This document shows positions 16,260 to 24,491 of a DNA stretch of 64,000 nucleotides, piece by piece. Every line of letters starts with the position of its first letter. Within the stretch, counting starts at the first letter, position 1. The translations under genes and the position numbers were made by a program. The notes below the pieces were generated by a model. That model made no database searches. It worked only from the letters and a program-made list of their open reading frames with translations, and was not told the DNA's origin. Source of the DNA: MH13 sp040219355. GTDB lineage: Bacteria > Pseudomonadota > Alphaproteobacteria > Rhizobiales > MH13. The stretch lies in assembly GCA_040219355.1 (NCBI GenBank), contig JAVJSN010000006.1, positions 1 to 64,000 on the forward strand, given 5' to 3'.

Positions 16260-18185
16260 ATGATAGATTTATCGACGCTCCCACGCCGAACGAAGGCCGC
16301 AATCGTTCTGGTAACTGACGGCCTCATGCTGCCACTGGCCTTGTGGGTGGCGTTTGGATTCAGGTTGGGTCCGTTTGACCCCGCCAATTCTCTCGGATTG
16401 ATAGATCCACTCACTTGGCTTGCACTTACCGACGTAGCGATTATCTGGTTCGGTTCGTTTGGCATTCTCGCCGCGTTCCGTCTTTATCAGATAAAATTGC
16501 ACGCTATCGACCTTGATGGAATTAGGCGCATCGCCGTCTGCTCGGCCACGATAGGGCTCTATACCGCTATCGTAGCGTTCTTCCTGCAAGCACCGGGCTT
16601 TCCTCGATCCATTCCCATCCTGTACGGGGCGAGTTTTTTCCTGCTGGCTGTCAGTGTGCGTATCGCCGCTCTCCGCGCCTTACGGGCCGCTGCCAATTTT
16701 GGAAGCAATCGCACACCTGTCGCGATCTACGGGGCAGGAGCTGCTGGCATTCAACTTGCTGCTTCGCTCAAGCAGTCGCCAGAACTTGAGCCCGTGATGT
16801 TCGTCGACGACAATCCAGCTCTTCATAATGTCGTTGTATCCGGAATCCGCGTTAAGCCATTTGACAGCTTAAAAAAAGCCGGACAACAGGGCCGCGTCAA
16901 AGAAGTGCTGATTGCAATCCCGTCACTGCCAACAATTCGCAAAGAATCCATTATCCGCGACATTCGTGATCTTGGAGTCAAGGTCAAGATAGTCCCATCC
17001 TATGTCGACCTCATTTCCGGTAAGGCTACGGTCGACACGCTTACATGGGCCGACCCTGACGACTTGCTGGGCCGAGACAAGGTTGATCTCGATCTCCCGG
17101 AGATCAATCAGGCCTATTCTAAAAGATGCGTTATGGTGACAGGGGCGGGCGGGTCCATAGGAGGGGAACTGTGCCGCCAACTGTTGAAATGCAGACCGAG
17201 CGAACTGGTTCTTTTCGAGCGTAGTGAACCAGCGCTTTATGAGATAGAGCGTGAGTTGCGATCGCTAGCTGAAGCCGAAGGCGTTACTTTAACCTGCATC
17301 CTCGGTTCGGTTGCGGACGAAGCAGCGGTTGGTCACGCCATTCGCGGCCGCCGCATAGAGGTGATCCTTCATGCTGCCGCGTACAAGCATGTCCCTCTTT
17401 TAGAGACGAACGAGGTCGAGGGTGCCCGCAATAACATCCTTGGCACGCACATTGTTGTAGAAGCCGCGCTCAAAGCCGGTGTTGAACGATTTATTCTCGT
17501 TTCTACTGACAAGGCGGTTCGCCCCACAAACGTGATGGGCGCAACAAAACGCCTGGCAGAACTGACCATTCAAGATGCTCAGTTACGTTCCGCTCGCACA
17601 AAGTATTCGTTTGTGCGTTTCGGCAACGTCCTGGGGTCGTCGGGTTCGGTTGTTCCACTCTTTACCAAACAAATTACGGCTGGTGGTCCTGTCACTGTTA
17701 CCCACGCGGATGTAACGCGTTATTTCATGACGATACCTGAGGCAGCGCGTTTGGTTCTTTTAGCAGGCGCCTATGCTCAAGGCGACGAACTCTTCGTGCT
17801 CGACATGGGCGAGCCAGTGAAGATCATGGACCTTGCCAAGCGCATGATCACCTTGTCGGGGCGTTCGGTACGCGATGATGACAATCGGAATGGTGATATT
17901 GAGATCAAAATCGTCGGCCTTAGACCGGGAGAGAAGCTTTATGAAGAATTGCTTATTGATAGCGATGCCCTCACTAGCACACCTCATCCGAAGATAATGA
18001 GAGCCAAAACATCAAGGCTTGCTGGGGAATGGCTCGGCGATGTGCTATCGGCCGTTCGAAAGGCGGTTGGACAGCGTGATGGCCGTGCAGTGCGAGCGAT
18101 CGCAGGTCAATATGTCGATGGTTTCCCGACGGTATCGAAAGATACGCCCGTTGTCGATTTTCCGAAAAAGCGGCGATCAACGTAA
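16260..18185 (+). CDS. Membrane-bound NDP-sugar 4,6-dehydratase/epimerase (WbpM/FlaA1/CapD family)
   Basis: About 641 residues from the ATG at 16260. A TTG nine bases upstream also fits. The first about 130 residues form four membrane spans. A CoA_binding_3-type Rossmann domain (YGAGAAGIQLAASL) follows. The catalytic SDR domain begins VMVTGAGGSIGGELCRQLL near residue 290. The active site is the S-x-M-x3-K variant of this family, in VSTDKAVRPTNVMGATKR. WbpM relatives convert UDP-GlcNAc to 4-keto-6-deoxy sugars for O-antigen and capsule. It lies apart from the other polysaccharide genes, beyond the mobile island, with no same-strand neighbour close by. Confidence 0.92.
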   Translation: MIDLSTLPRRTKAAIVLVTDGLMLPLALWVAFGFRLGPFDPANSLGLIDPLTWLALTDVAIIWFGSFGILAAFRLYQIKLHAIDLDGIRRIAVCSATIGLYTAIVAFFLQAPGFPRSIPILYGASFFLLAVSVRIAALRALRAAANFGSNRTPVAIYGAGAAGIQLAASLKQSPELEPVMFVDDNPALHNVVVSGIRVKPFDSLKKAGQQGRVKEVLIAIPSLPTIRKESIIRDIRDLGVKVKIVPSYVDLISGKATVDTLTWADPDDLLGRDKVDLDLPEINQAYSKRCVMVTGAGGSIGGELCRQLLKCRPSELVLFERSEPALYEIERELRSLAEAEGVTLTCILGSVADEAAVGHAIRGRRIEVILHAAAYKHVPLLETNEVEGARNNILGTHIVVEAALKAGVERFILVSTDKAVRPTNVMGATKRLAELTIQDAQLRSARTKYSFVRFGNVLGSSGSVVPLFTKQITAGGPVTVTHADVTRYFMTIPEAARLVLLAGAYAQGDELFVLDMGEPVKIMDLAKRMITLSGRSVRDDDNRNGDIEIKIVGLRPGEKLYEELLIDSDALTSTPHPKIMRAKTSRLAGEWLGDVLSAVRKAVGQRDGRAVRAIAGQYVDGFPTVSKDTPVVDFPKKRRST

Positions 18186-18414
18186 TAATTTCGTTGTAAA
18201 TGAATCCCTTCATCTTCGGACGAGACCGCTTCACGGCCTTCGGTGAATGACCCAGCGTCTTTGATGACGCCAAGGTGCCCACCGGCGCTGCTCGACCGGC
18301 TCACACGTCACTGCCAGATCGTCCAGATTGGCAGTGAAAGCCGGCGCTTCAAGAACCGGCCTTGAACCCTAACACCGCCATCAAGCCGCACGCGCCCAGA
18401 CTCAAAATGTAAGC

Positions 18415-18545
18415 GTGTCTTGCCCACGCCAATCACGCCCAACGGCGTCAAATTCGTACGCCGATCGACGCATTTCCGCCAAATCCCGGCTATTCCCACT
18501 TAATCCCACCTAAAATCGCCCACGCCCGATAACGCCACGTGGAAG
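18415..18545 (+). repeat. Diverged repeat block, right copy
   Basis: This is the partner of the block at about 15850-15966. Matching parts include GCCCACGCC near 18428, CGCCAAATCCCGG near 18477-18489, and GCCCACGC and CGATAAC with CACGTGG near 18519-18541. Together the two blocks bracket the WbpM-like gene as imperfect direct repeats. Alignment by eye only. Confidence 0.35.
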
Positions 18546-18753
18546 GCGGTTCACCGCAACGGTGAGATGTTCCAAAAATGCCGCGCAAAGTTTCAGTCGA
18601 TTGCAGACGTAAAAACGACATCGGTTGATGTTAGCCGACCATCATGTGTGCGAACCTTTGAAAATCCCGCTGTCAACAACCCTTGTTCTGGGCGCCCCAA
18701 GCCATCAGGTATGAGCTAAAAGGTCATCAGCTATTCGGTTCGCCAAGCCGACT

Positions 18754-18843
18754 GGTTTGCGTTTGACATGTCTCGCACGTCGCTGCGGCGGCCGCCGGTC
18801 GAACGCGAATTGCGGTAAGACTGACTGAGATCAAACGCAAACC
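18754..18843. promoter_or_regulatory. 13-bp inverted repeat with 64-base spacer upstream of the lipase/HMGR-like genes
   Basis: GGTTTGCGTTTGA at 18754-18766 is repeated exactly in inverse orientation as TCAAACGCAAACC at 18831-18843. The right arm ends 22 bases before the lipase ATG. Arms this far apart suggest a two-site operator that could form a DNA loop, rather than a terminator. No regulator gene is adjacent. Confidence 0.5.
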
Positions 18844-18865
18844 GCTTTAGAAACGGGATATTTCC

Positions 18866-19717
18866 ATGCACCATGAATCACCATCCTTCGCACTCGCTCT
18901 TGGTGCCGGTGGTGCACGTGGGTTGGCCCATGTTCATGTCTTACGCGCGCTGGATGATTTGGGCGTTAAACCGTCCATCCTCTCCGGCACATCTATCGGT
19001 GCTCTGATTGGCGCCTGTTACGCGTCCGGTATGAGCGGCAACGCTATACTCGCGCTGCTCAAGGATCGTTTTGGCGATCGCAAGGCAATTGCCACGAGCC
19101 TTTGGGAGATCAGAGCACGCAGCCTGAACGAGCTTACCGGCTCAGGTCGCATGCGGATCGGTGAACTTGATTTGGAACGCATCCTTAGGCGCCTTCTGCC
19201 GCCCGGTCTGCCAGCGCAGATCGACGATTTGGCCATCGCCACTCACATCGTCGCGACGCGATACTACCAGCATGATGATGCGATTTTTTCCAGCGGACCG
19301 CTGATCCCTGCCATTGCCGCCTCAGCGGCCATGCCCGCTGTTTTCCATCCCGTCCTTATCGACGGCATCGTTCATATTGATGGCGGAGCCACCAACCCGG
19401 TTCCCATAGATCCTTTGCAGGGCAAGGCGTCGATCATCATTGGCGTCGACGTCAGTGGTGGACCGGAAGGTCAGGAAGGCCGACCCCCCGGTAAGGTTGA
19501 TGCTCTTTCTGGCGCCAATCAGCTCATGCAGCGCAGCATAATTCGTGAAAAGACCTGCCATTTGCAGTGCGATCTTCTGCTCCAACCAAAAGTCGGCAGC
19601 TGGCAAGTGCTTGATTTCATGCGTACCGACGAGGTGCTCAAATCGACTGCGCCCCTGTATGAGGAAGCCAAGGCGCGCATCGGCGCCCTTCTTGACACGC
19701 ACATCGCGTCATATTGA
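18866..19717 (+). CDS. Patatin-like phospholipase / lipid acyl hydrolase
   Basis: A 283-residue protein with all patatin elements: the oxyanion-hole motif GAGGARG (13-19), the nucleophile elbow G-T-S-I-G with Ser43, and the catalytic aspartate in IDGGATNPVP (D172). There is no signal peptide, so it should act in the cytoplasm or on the inner membrane as a bacterial RssA/YlbK-type acyl hydrolase. It lies 63 bases upstream of the HMGR-like gene on the same strand and may be the first gene of that transcription unit. If so, it could release or recycle acyl groups from the lipid the cluster makes; that is inference. Confidence 0.9.
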   Translation: MHHESPSFALALGAGGARGLAHVHVLRALDDLGVKPSILSGTSIGALIGACYASGMSGNAILALLKDRFGDRKAIATSLWEIRARSLNELTGSGRMRIGELDLERILRRLLPPGLPAQIDDLAIATHIVATRYYQHDDAIFSSGPLIPAIAASAAMPAVFHPVLIDGIVHIDGGATNPVPIDPLQGKASIIIGVDVSGGPEGQEGRPPGKVDALSGANQLMQRSIIREKTCHLQCDLLLQPKVGSWQVLDFMRTDEVLKSTAPLYEEAKARIGALLDTHIASY

Positions 19718-19780
19718 ACATTCTCCGTTAGGCGAGCATTAGCGCCTGTGCTCTAACCCAGCCATCAATCAACGCCAGCT

Positions 19781-21079
19781 GTGCCATCAACGAAGGTCGT
19801 GATCGTGATTGTTCCTTTTCATGTAACGGATCTTCTGAAACGGCTCCGTGCCCGGTTCGATGAGGAAACCGTTACACCGACGCTTCAAGCCAAGACTGGT
19901 GACTTGCAACGCCTTCGCCCGGCACGGCAGGCAACACCGAACAGTGTTGAGCGGTTCTGGCAACGCATTTTGGCGGACACGCAGGCGAGCGAGCAGGATC
20001 GTGACCTGATCCTGGACAAGGATACTTCTGCCAGTCTGGACGCCTACACAGCCAACATCGAGAACATGATCGGCACCGTGAAAGTGCCGGTCGGGCTGAT
20101 TGGTCCACTGCGCGTCAATGGCCTACACGCGCAGGGCGATTTTCTTGTGCCGCTCGCAACCAGCGAAGCGGCTTTGGTCGCCTCCTATGCACGCGGCGCT
20201 GATCTGACGGCGGCGGCGGGCGGCGTCTCTGCGGCGCTGACTTATGACGGCGTGTTGCGCACGCCTGCCTTCCGTTTCAACACACTGGCCGAGAACGGTT
20301 TGTTCGTGAACTGGATCGTCGATCAGGCCGAAACGCTCAAAGCGGTGGCCGAATCCACGACGGGTCACGGCAAGCTGATTTCGCTCGAGCCAGCAATGGA
20401 CAACGACATTTGCTTTCTTCGTTGCCGCTATCTGACCGGCGATGCCTCTGGTCAGAACATGGTGACGATCGCCACCGCGTCTCTGTGCGAGCACATCATG
20501 ACGCATTCGCCGATCAAACCGCTAAGCCACTATGTGGAGGGCAACTACTCGGGCGACAAGAAAGGCTCCTTTCTCGGTCTCTTGACCGGGCGAGGCGCCA
20601 AAGTGGTGGCCAGCGCCGTGATCCCAGCCGAGTTGGTCAAACGCACGCTCCATTGCACGGTTGACGAGATGCTCGACTATGGCCGTGTGGCCAATCTGGG
20701 CTCTGTGCTTTCTGGCCAGTTGGGCACCCAGGCACACTATGCCAATGCTTTGGCTGCCCTGTTCATCGCCACCGGACAAGATGCTGCATGCGTTGCTGAA
20801 TCGGCTGTTGGTTTCACCCGCATGGAGGAGAAGGGCGGCGATCTTTCCGTATCCGTCACACTGCCCAATCTTCTGGTCGGCACCGTTGGTGGCGGAACGG
20901 GGCTGCCCAGCCAGGCTGCTGGGCTTCGCATTATGGGGTTGCAGGGCACCGGCAAGCGCGGCGCGTTGGCTGAAGTCGCCGCCGCCCTTTGCCTGTGTGG
21001 TGAGATTTCGATCGTTGCGGCGATGGCAAGTGGTCATTTTGCAAGCGCCCATGAACGCCTTGCGCGGAAGCGCTCATGA
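19781..21079 (+). CDS. HMG-CoA reductase homologue (class I-like)
   Basis: A 432-residue soluble protein with the catalytic layout of class I 3-hydroxy-3-methylglutaryl-CoA reductase. It has the substrate-binding ENMIGTVKVPVGLIGPL (94-110), the catalytic glutamate in ATSEA (E129), the lysine pair in SGDKKGS (K260/K261), the aspartate in TGQDAACV (D334) and the C-terminal histidine in SGHFASAH (H424). The cofactor motif DAMGMN of classical enzymes is DASGQN (221-226). The reaction is expected to be NAD(P)H-dependent four-electron reduction of an acyl-CoA, classically to mevalonate. The start is GTG at 19781; other in-frame GTGs lie close downstream. It heads a seven-gene overlapping operon. 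No other mevalonate-pathway gene is visible in the window. Confidence 0.87.
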   Translation: MPSTKVVIVIVPFHVTDLLKRLRARFDEETVTPTLQAKTGDLQRLRPARQATPNSVERFWQRILADTQASEQDRDLILDKDTSASLDAYTANIENMIGTVKVPVGLIGPLRVNGLHAQGDFLVPLATSEAALVASYARGADLTAAAGGVSAALTYDGVLRTPAFRFNTLAENGLFVNWIVDQAETLKAVAESTTGHGKLISLEPAMDNDICFLRCRYLTGDASGQNMVTIATASLCEHIMTHSPIKPLSHYVEGNYSGDKKGSFLGLLTGRGAKVVASAVIPAELVKRTLHCTVDEMLDYGRVANLGSVLSGQLGTQAHYANALAALFIATGQDAACVAESAVGFTRMEEKGGDLSVSVTLPNLLVGTVGGGTGLPSQAAGLRIMGLQGTGKRGALAEVAAALCLCGEISIVAAMASGHFASAHERLARKRS

Positions 21080-22020
21080 GCGAAGCACCTGTTTCTCAAC
21101 ACACGCTGAGCTTGGTGCGTCGGCTTTGGATCTATCAGTCTGAGCGCATTCCACTTGGCAAAACCGCCATCCTCCTTGCGGTGTTCAGCGCTGCCAGCAT
21201 CAACGTGTCGGCGTTCCTCGCCAACCGCGCGCTTCCCGGTTGGGGCGCCTATGCGACGGCGTTTCTGGTTTCGCTCATCATCTTCATCCAGCTGCGCGCG
21301 TGCGATGAGTTCAAAGATGCCGAGGATGATCGGCTCTACCGGCCTGAACGACCGGTTCCGCGCGGCCTGGTCAGCCTAAAACTGATCCTGACGATTGGCG
21401 CCGGCCTTGTCCCCGTGGCCGTGCTGGTGACCCTTGGCTACCACCCCCCATTGCTTCTTCTGCTCGGGCTGGTCTGGCTATGGCTTGGGCTGATGACGGT
21501 CGAGTTCTTTGTGCCGCACTGGCTGAAGGCACGGCCTGTCCTCTATCTCATCTCGCACATGGCGATCATGCCGTTGCTTGATCTGTTTGTGACCGGGGCT
21601 GAATGGATGGCTGCCGATGGTGGCCCGGCGCCAACGCTGGCGCTGTTCCTGATCCTGTCGTTCGTCAACGGCTGCGTGCTTGAGATCGGTCGCAAAATTT
21701 GGGCACCGGACAAGGAGCGCGACGGCGTGGAAAGTTACTCGCGGCTTTGGGGCATTGCATCGGCTGTTTCGGTCTGGATGCTGCTGCTTGGGCTCTCCTT
21801 TGCCCTGCTGGTTGGTGTCGGCCATGCCACCGGCCATCTGCTTGCGACCGCGCTGCCCGGCTTTATCATGCTGCTCGGAGCCATTTGGGTTGGCGCGTCG
21901 ATGCGCAGGGTGCCGAGCGAGAAACATCAGAAACGGCTCGATACGGTGTCGGGCCTCTGGGTTTTCGTCTGTTACACGGCCGCTGGTTTTGCACCTTTGA
22001 TCGCTGGATGGCTGTCATGA
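21076..22020 (+). CDS. UbiA-superfamily prenyltransferase
   Basis: A 314-residue integral membrane protein with about eight or nine predicted spans. The first aspartate-rich motif is in RACDEFKDAEDDRLYRPERP (about residues 74-93), the site that binds Mg2+ and prenyl diphosphate. The second, weaker one is in PDKERDGVESYSRLWG near residue 215. The start overlaps the HMGR-like stop as ATGA. UbiA proteins attach a prenyl chain to quinones, porphyrins, or, in archaea, glycerol phosphate ethers. No aromatic-substrate or chlorophyll gene is nearby, so the acceptor is unknown. The setting suggests a lipid-type acceptor. Confidence 0.87.
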   Translation: MSEAPVSQHTLSLVRRLWIYQSERIPLGKTAILLAVFSAASINVSAFLANRALPGWGAYATAFLVSLIIFIQLRACDEFKDAEDDRLYRPERPVPRGLVSLKLILTIGAGLVPVAVLVTLGYHPPLLLLLGLVWLWLGLMTVEFFVPHWLKARPVLYLISHMAIMPLLDLFVTGAEWMAADGGPAPTLALFLILSFVNGCVLEIGRKIWAPDKERDGVESYSRLWGIASAVSVWMLLLGLSFALLVGVGHATGHLLATALPGFIMLLGAIWVGASMRRVPSEKHQKRLDTVSGLWVFVCYTAAGFAPLIAGWLS

Positions 22021-24491
22021 GCGATCATCTTCTTTTCCCAGGCGATACGCCGCTGCCACCGGAGGCGGGCGGCAAGGCGCGGGCGCTGGATCGGCTGGCC
22101 CATGCAGGCTTCAACCCGCCAGCCTTTTTTGTGGTGTTGCCAACGGCTTTCGATCAGTCGGGATTGATCGAAACGGAAGCCCAGGCGCTCTCCGGCGCCC
22201 TGGAAACATTAGGTCGTGGCCCATTCGCGGTGCGGTCCTCCGGCGCGCAAGAAGATGGCGCCGAGCATTCTCACGCCGGTCAGTTTCTGAGTTTGCTGAA
22301 TGTTTCTGCCGGCGATGTGAAAGATGCCGCGCATAGGGTTTGGAAATCAGGTCAAGCGGGCAGCGTGTCCGATTATCGCGATGTCCGCGGTTTGGATGCC
22401 GTGGATCCAGCGCCGGCGATTGTGGTGCAAACCATGGTTGCTGCCGACAGTGCCGGTGTTGCCTTTTCGGCCGATCCAGTCAGCGGTCTGCGCCATCATG
22501 CGGTGATGTCGGCCATCGAAGGCCTGGGAGACAAACTGGTGTCCGGCGCAGAAGATGGCGAGACATGGCTGATCGATACACAGCAGGCGAGCATTCTCAG
22601 CTCGCCCGAGGCGACCCCGGTCCTCTCGGCGACCCAGGCGCTCGCCGTGGCCGATCTGGCAGTGCGTGTCGAACAGGCCTTCGGGGCGCCGCAGGACATT
22701 GAATGGGCCTATCAGGACAATGCTTTGCGGATCCTTCAGGCCAGACCCATCACCACGCCTTTAAAGGCGCCTGCGAAGGCTGATGATCAGCTTCTTGTTT
22801 TCGACAACTCCAACATTGTGGAGAGCTACCCAGGCCTTGTATCGCCTCTCACCTACGCGTTTGCGCAATACGCTTATGCCCGTGTCTACAGAGCCTTTGT
22901 GCGGATGGTTGGGGTGCGCGAGCACGTGATTGCCGCCCATGCTCCGGTCTTTGAGAACATGCTCGCCCGCGTGGATGGGCGTGTCTATTACAATCTCGGC
23001 AACTGGTATCGCGCGCTGGCGTTGCTGCCAGGTTTTGCCATCAACCGTTCGCATATGGAAACCATGATGGGGGTTTCCGAGCCGCTGCCTGACGAAGTCA
23101 CAGCCAACATCGGACCCGGCGAGGTGTCGGGCTTTGCGCGCTGGCGCGAATATGGCCGCATGGCGCGCGCCGGGTTTGGTCTGCTGGGCCAGGCACTGCG
23201 GCTCAAAACGACGGTTCGAGATTTTTACGACCGCCTGAACGATGCCATTGGGCCGAGATCGCTCGATGACCAAACCGCGAACCTCACTAAGCTTGCGTCC
23301 GAGTATCGGCGGATCGAAGCCTCTCTGCTTGACCGTTGGGACGCGCCGATTGTGAACGACTTTTTGTGCATGATAGCCTTTGGAGCCTCGCGCAAAATGA
23401 TGGAGCGCTGGTTCGGGCAGGCGGGTCTTGATCTGCACAACCAGGTGATGATCGGCCAAGGCGACATTATCTCAGCCGAACCAGCGCAGCGGATCGCCAC
23501 CATGGGTGCCATGGTGCGCGAAATCGATGGCCTTGCCGACCAGCTTCGCAGCCAAGGCCAGGATGTGATGAATGATCATCCGGCTTTGCGCGCCGCTTTT
23601 GATGGCTACCTGGAAAAATTTGGCGAACGCTGCACACAGGAATTGAAGCTTGAAAGTGTGACGCTGCACGAAGACCCATCCTCCTTGCTCGCCGCCATTG
23701 CGGCATCGGCATCCCGGCCGTTTGGATCCGAAAGGCCGGCAAGTGCGCCGGCGGCAGATTTTGCGACGGTGGCCAAGGGCAAACCGATCCGGGGTTTCGT
23801 TGCCCGTGGGCTTGTGAACTGGGCCAAGGCCCGCGTTCGTGACCGCGAAAATCTGCGCTTTGAGCGCACGCGCATTTTTGGGCGGGCACGCCGGGTTTTT
23901 CTGGCGATGGGCCGCGAGTTGACCGCGCTCGGACACCTGGATGATCGGCGCGATGTTCTTTTCCTGACTGTCAATGAGTTGCTCGGCGCGATTGAAGGTT
24001 TCACGCCCACGCAAAACCTTCGTGGGCTCGTCAAACTGCGCCAAGCCGAGATGGCTAGCAGCGCCAACCGCCCCGATCCACCTGAACGCCTGACCGTGCG
24101 TGGAGCAGCGATCAATGTTGGCACTGGCTATGACATGGCGGCTCCTGCAAGCGCCGAAGAGGATGCCGCGCTATTGCGCACCGGCACGGCCTGTTCGGCG
24201 GGTGTGGTGACCGCCAAGGCCCGCGTGATCGACGATCCGTCGACCCAGAGCCTTGATCATGGCGATATTCTTGTCGCGCGTCACACTGACCCTGGCTGGA
24301 TTGCCGTCTTTGCCAACGCCTCGGCCATCGTGGTGGAGCGCGGAAGCCTGCTTTCGCATTCGGCCATCGTGGCCCGTGAGATGGGTATTCCTTGTGTGGT
24401 AGCCTTGAAGAACGCGACGCGCTGGGTCGAGGATGGTGAGACGATCACCGTGAACGGCGCGACCGGTGAAGTTGTGAGGACAGCATCGTGA
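22017..24491 (+). CDS. PEP-synthase/rifampin-phosphotransferase-like dikinase
   Basis: About 824 residues from the ATG in the ATGA overlap at 22017. The N-terminal ATP-grasp domain (residues 1-250) shows AVRSSGAQEDGAEHSHAGQF, VQTMVAADSAGVAFSADP and the closing ILQARPITTP. The C-terminal phosphohistidine swivel domain (last about 110 residues) has RGSLLSHSAIVAREMGIPCV with the catalytic histidine near 781. The PEP/pyruvate barrel of true PEP synthase is absent, and a middle region of about 450 residues replaces it. That order matches rifampin phosphotransferase-like enzymes, which split ATP to AMP and phosphate while phosphorylating a small molecule. The substrate is unknown; it could be an isoprenoid or lipid alcohol. 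Confidence 0.85.
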   Translation: MSDHLLFPGDTPLPPEAGGKARALDRLAHAGFNPPAFFVVLPTAFDQSGLIETEAQALSGALETLGRGPFAVRSSGAQEDGAEHSHAGQFLSLLNVSAGDVKDAAHRVWKSGQAGSVSDYRDVRGLDAVDPAPAIVVQTMVAADSAGVAFSADPVSGLRHHAVMSAIEGLGDKLVSGAEDGETWLIDTQQASILSSPEATPVLSATQALAVADLAVRVEQAFGAPQDIEWAYQDNALRILQARPITTPLKAPAKADDQLLVFDNSNIVESYPGLVSPLTYAFAQYAYARVYRAFVRMVGVREHVIAAHAPVFENMLARVDGRVYYNLGNWYRALALLPGFAINRSHMETMMGVSEPLPDEVTANIGPGEVSGFARWREYGRMARAGFGLLGQALRLKTTVRDFYDRLNDAIGPRSLDDQTANLTKLASEYRRIEASLLDRWDAPIVNDFLCMIAFGASRKMMERWFGQAGLDLHNQVMIGQGDIISAEPAQRIATMGAMVREIDGLADQLRSQGQDVMNDHPALRAAFDGYLEKFGERCTQELKLESVTLHEDPSSLLAAIAASASRPFGSERPASAPAADFATVAKGKPIRGFVARGLVNWAKARVRDRENLRFERTRIFGRARRVFLAMGRELTALGHLDDRRDVLFLTVNELLGAIEGFTPTQNLRGLVKLRQAEMASSANRPDPPERLTVRGAAINVGTGYDMAAPASAEEDAALLRTGTACSAGVVTAKARVIDDPSTQSLDHGDILVARHTDPGWIAVFANASAIVVERGSLLSHSAIVAREMGIPCVVALKNATRWVEDGETITVNGATGEVVRTAS

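Larger units (their letters stand above)
18186..18865. other. Gap of 680 bases, no gene recognised
   Basis: No coding region is supported; a 63-codon minus-strand frame (18308-18499) has no recognisable family. The left half holds the right-hand copy of a diverged repeat and three TCCCA/GCCCA boxes at 18494-18522. The right end has a 13-bp inverted repeat just before the lipase gene. The latter part is the probable promoter region for the lipid-related operon. Confidence 0.5.

Noticed and set aside
21699..22016. N-terminal extension of the dikinase by 106 codons
   Set aside because: It overlaps the UbiA coding region in another frame; the ATGA overlap at 22017 gives a natural start.
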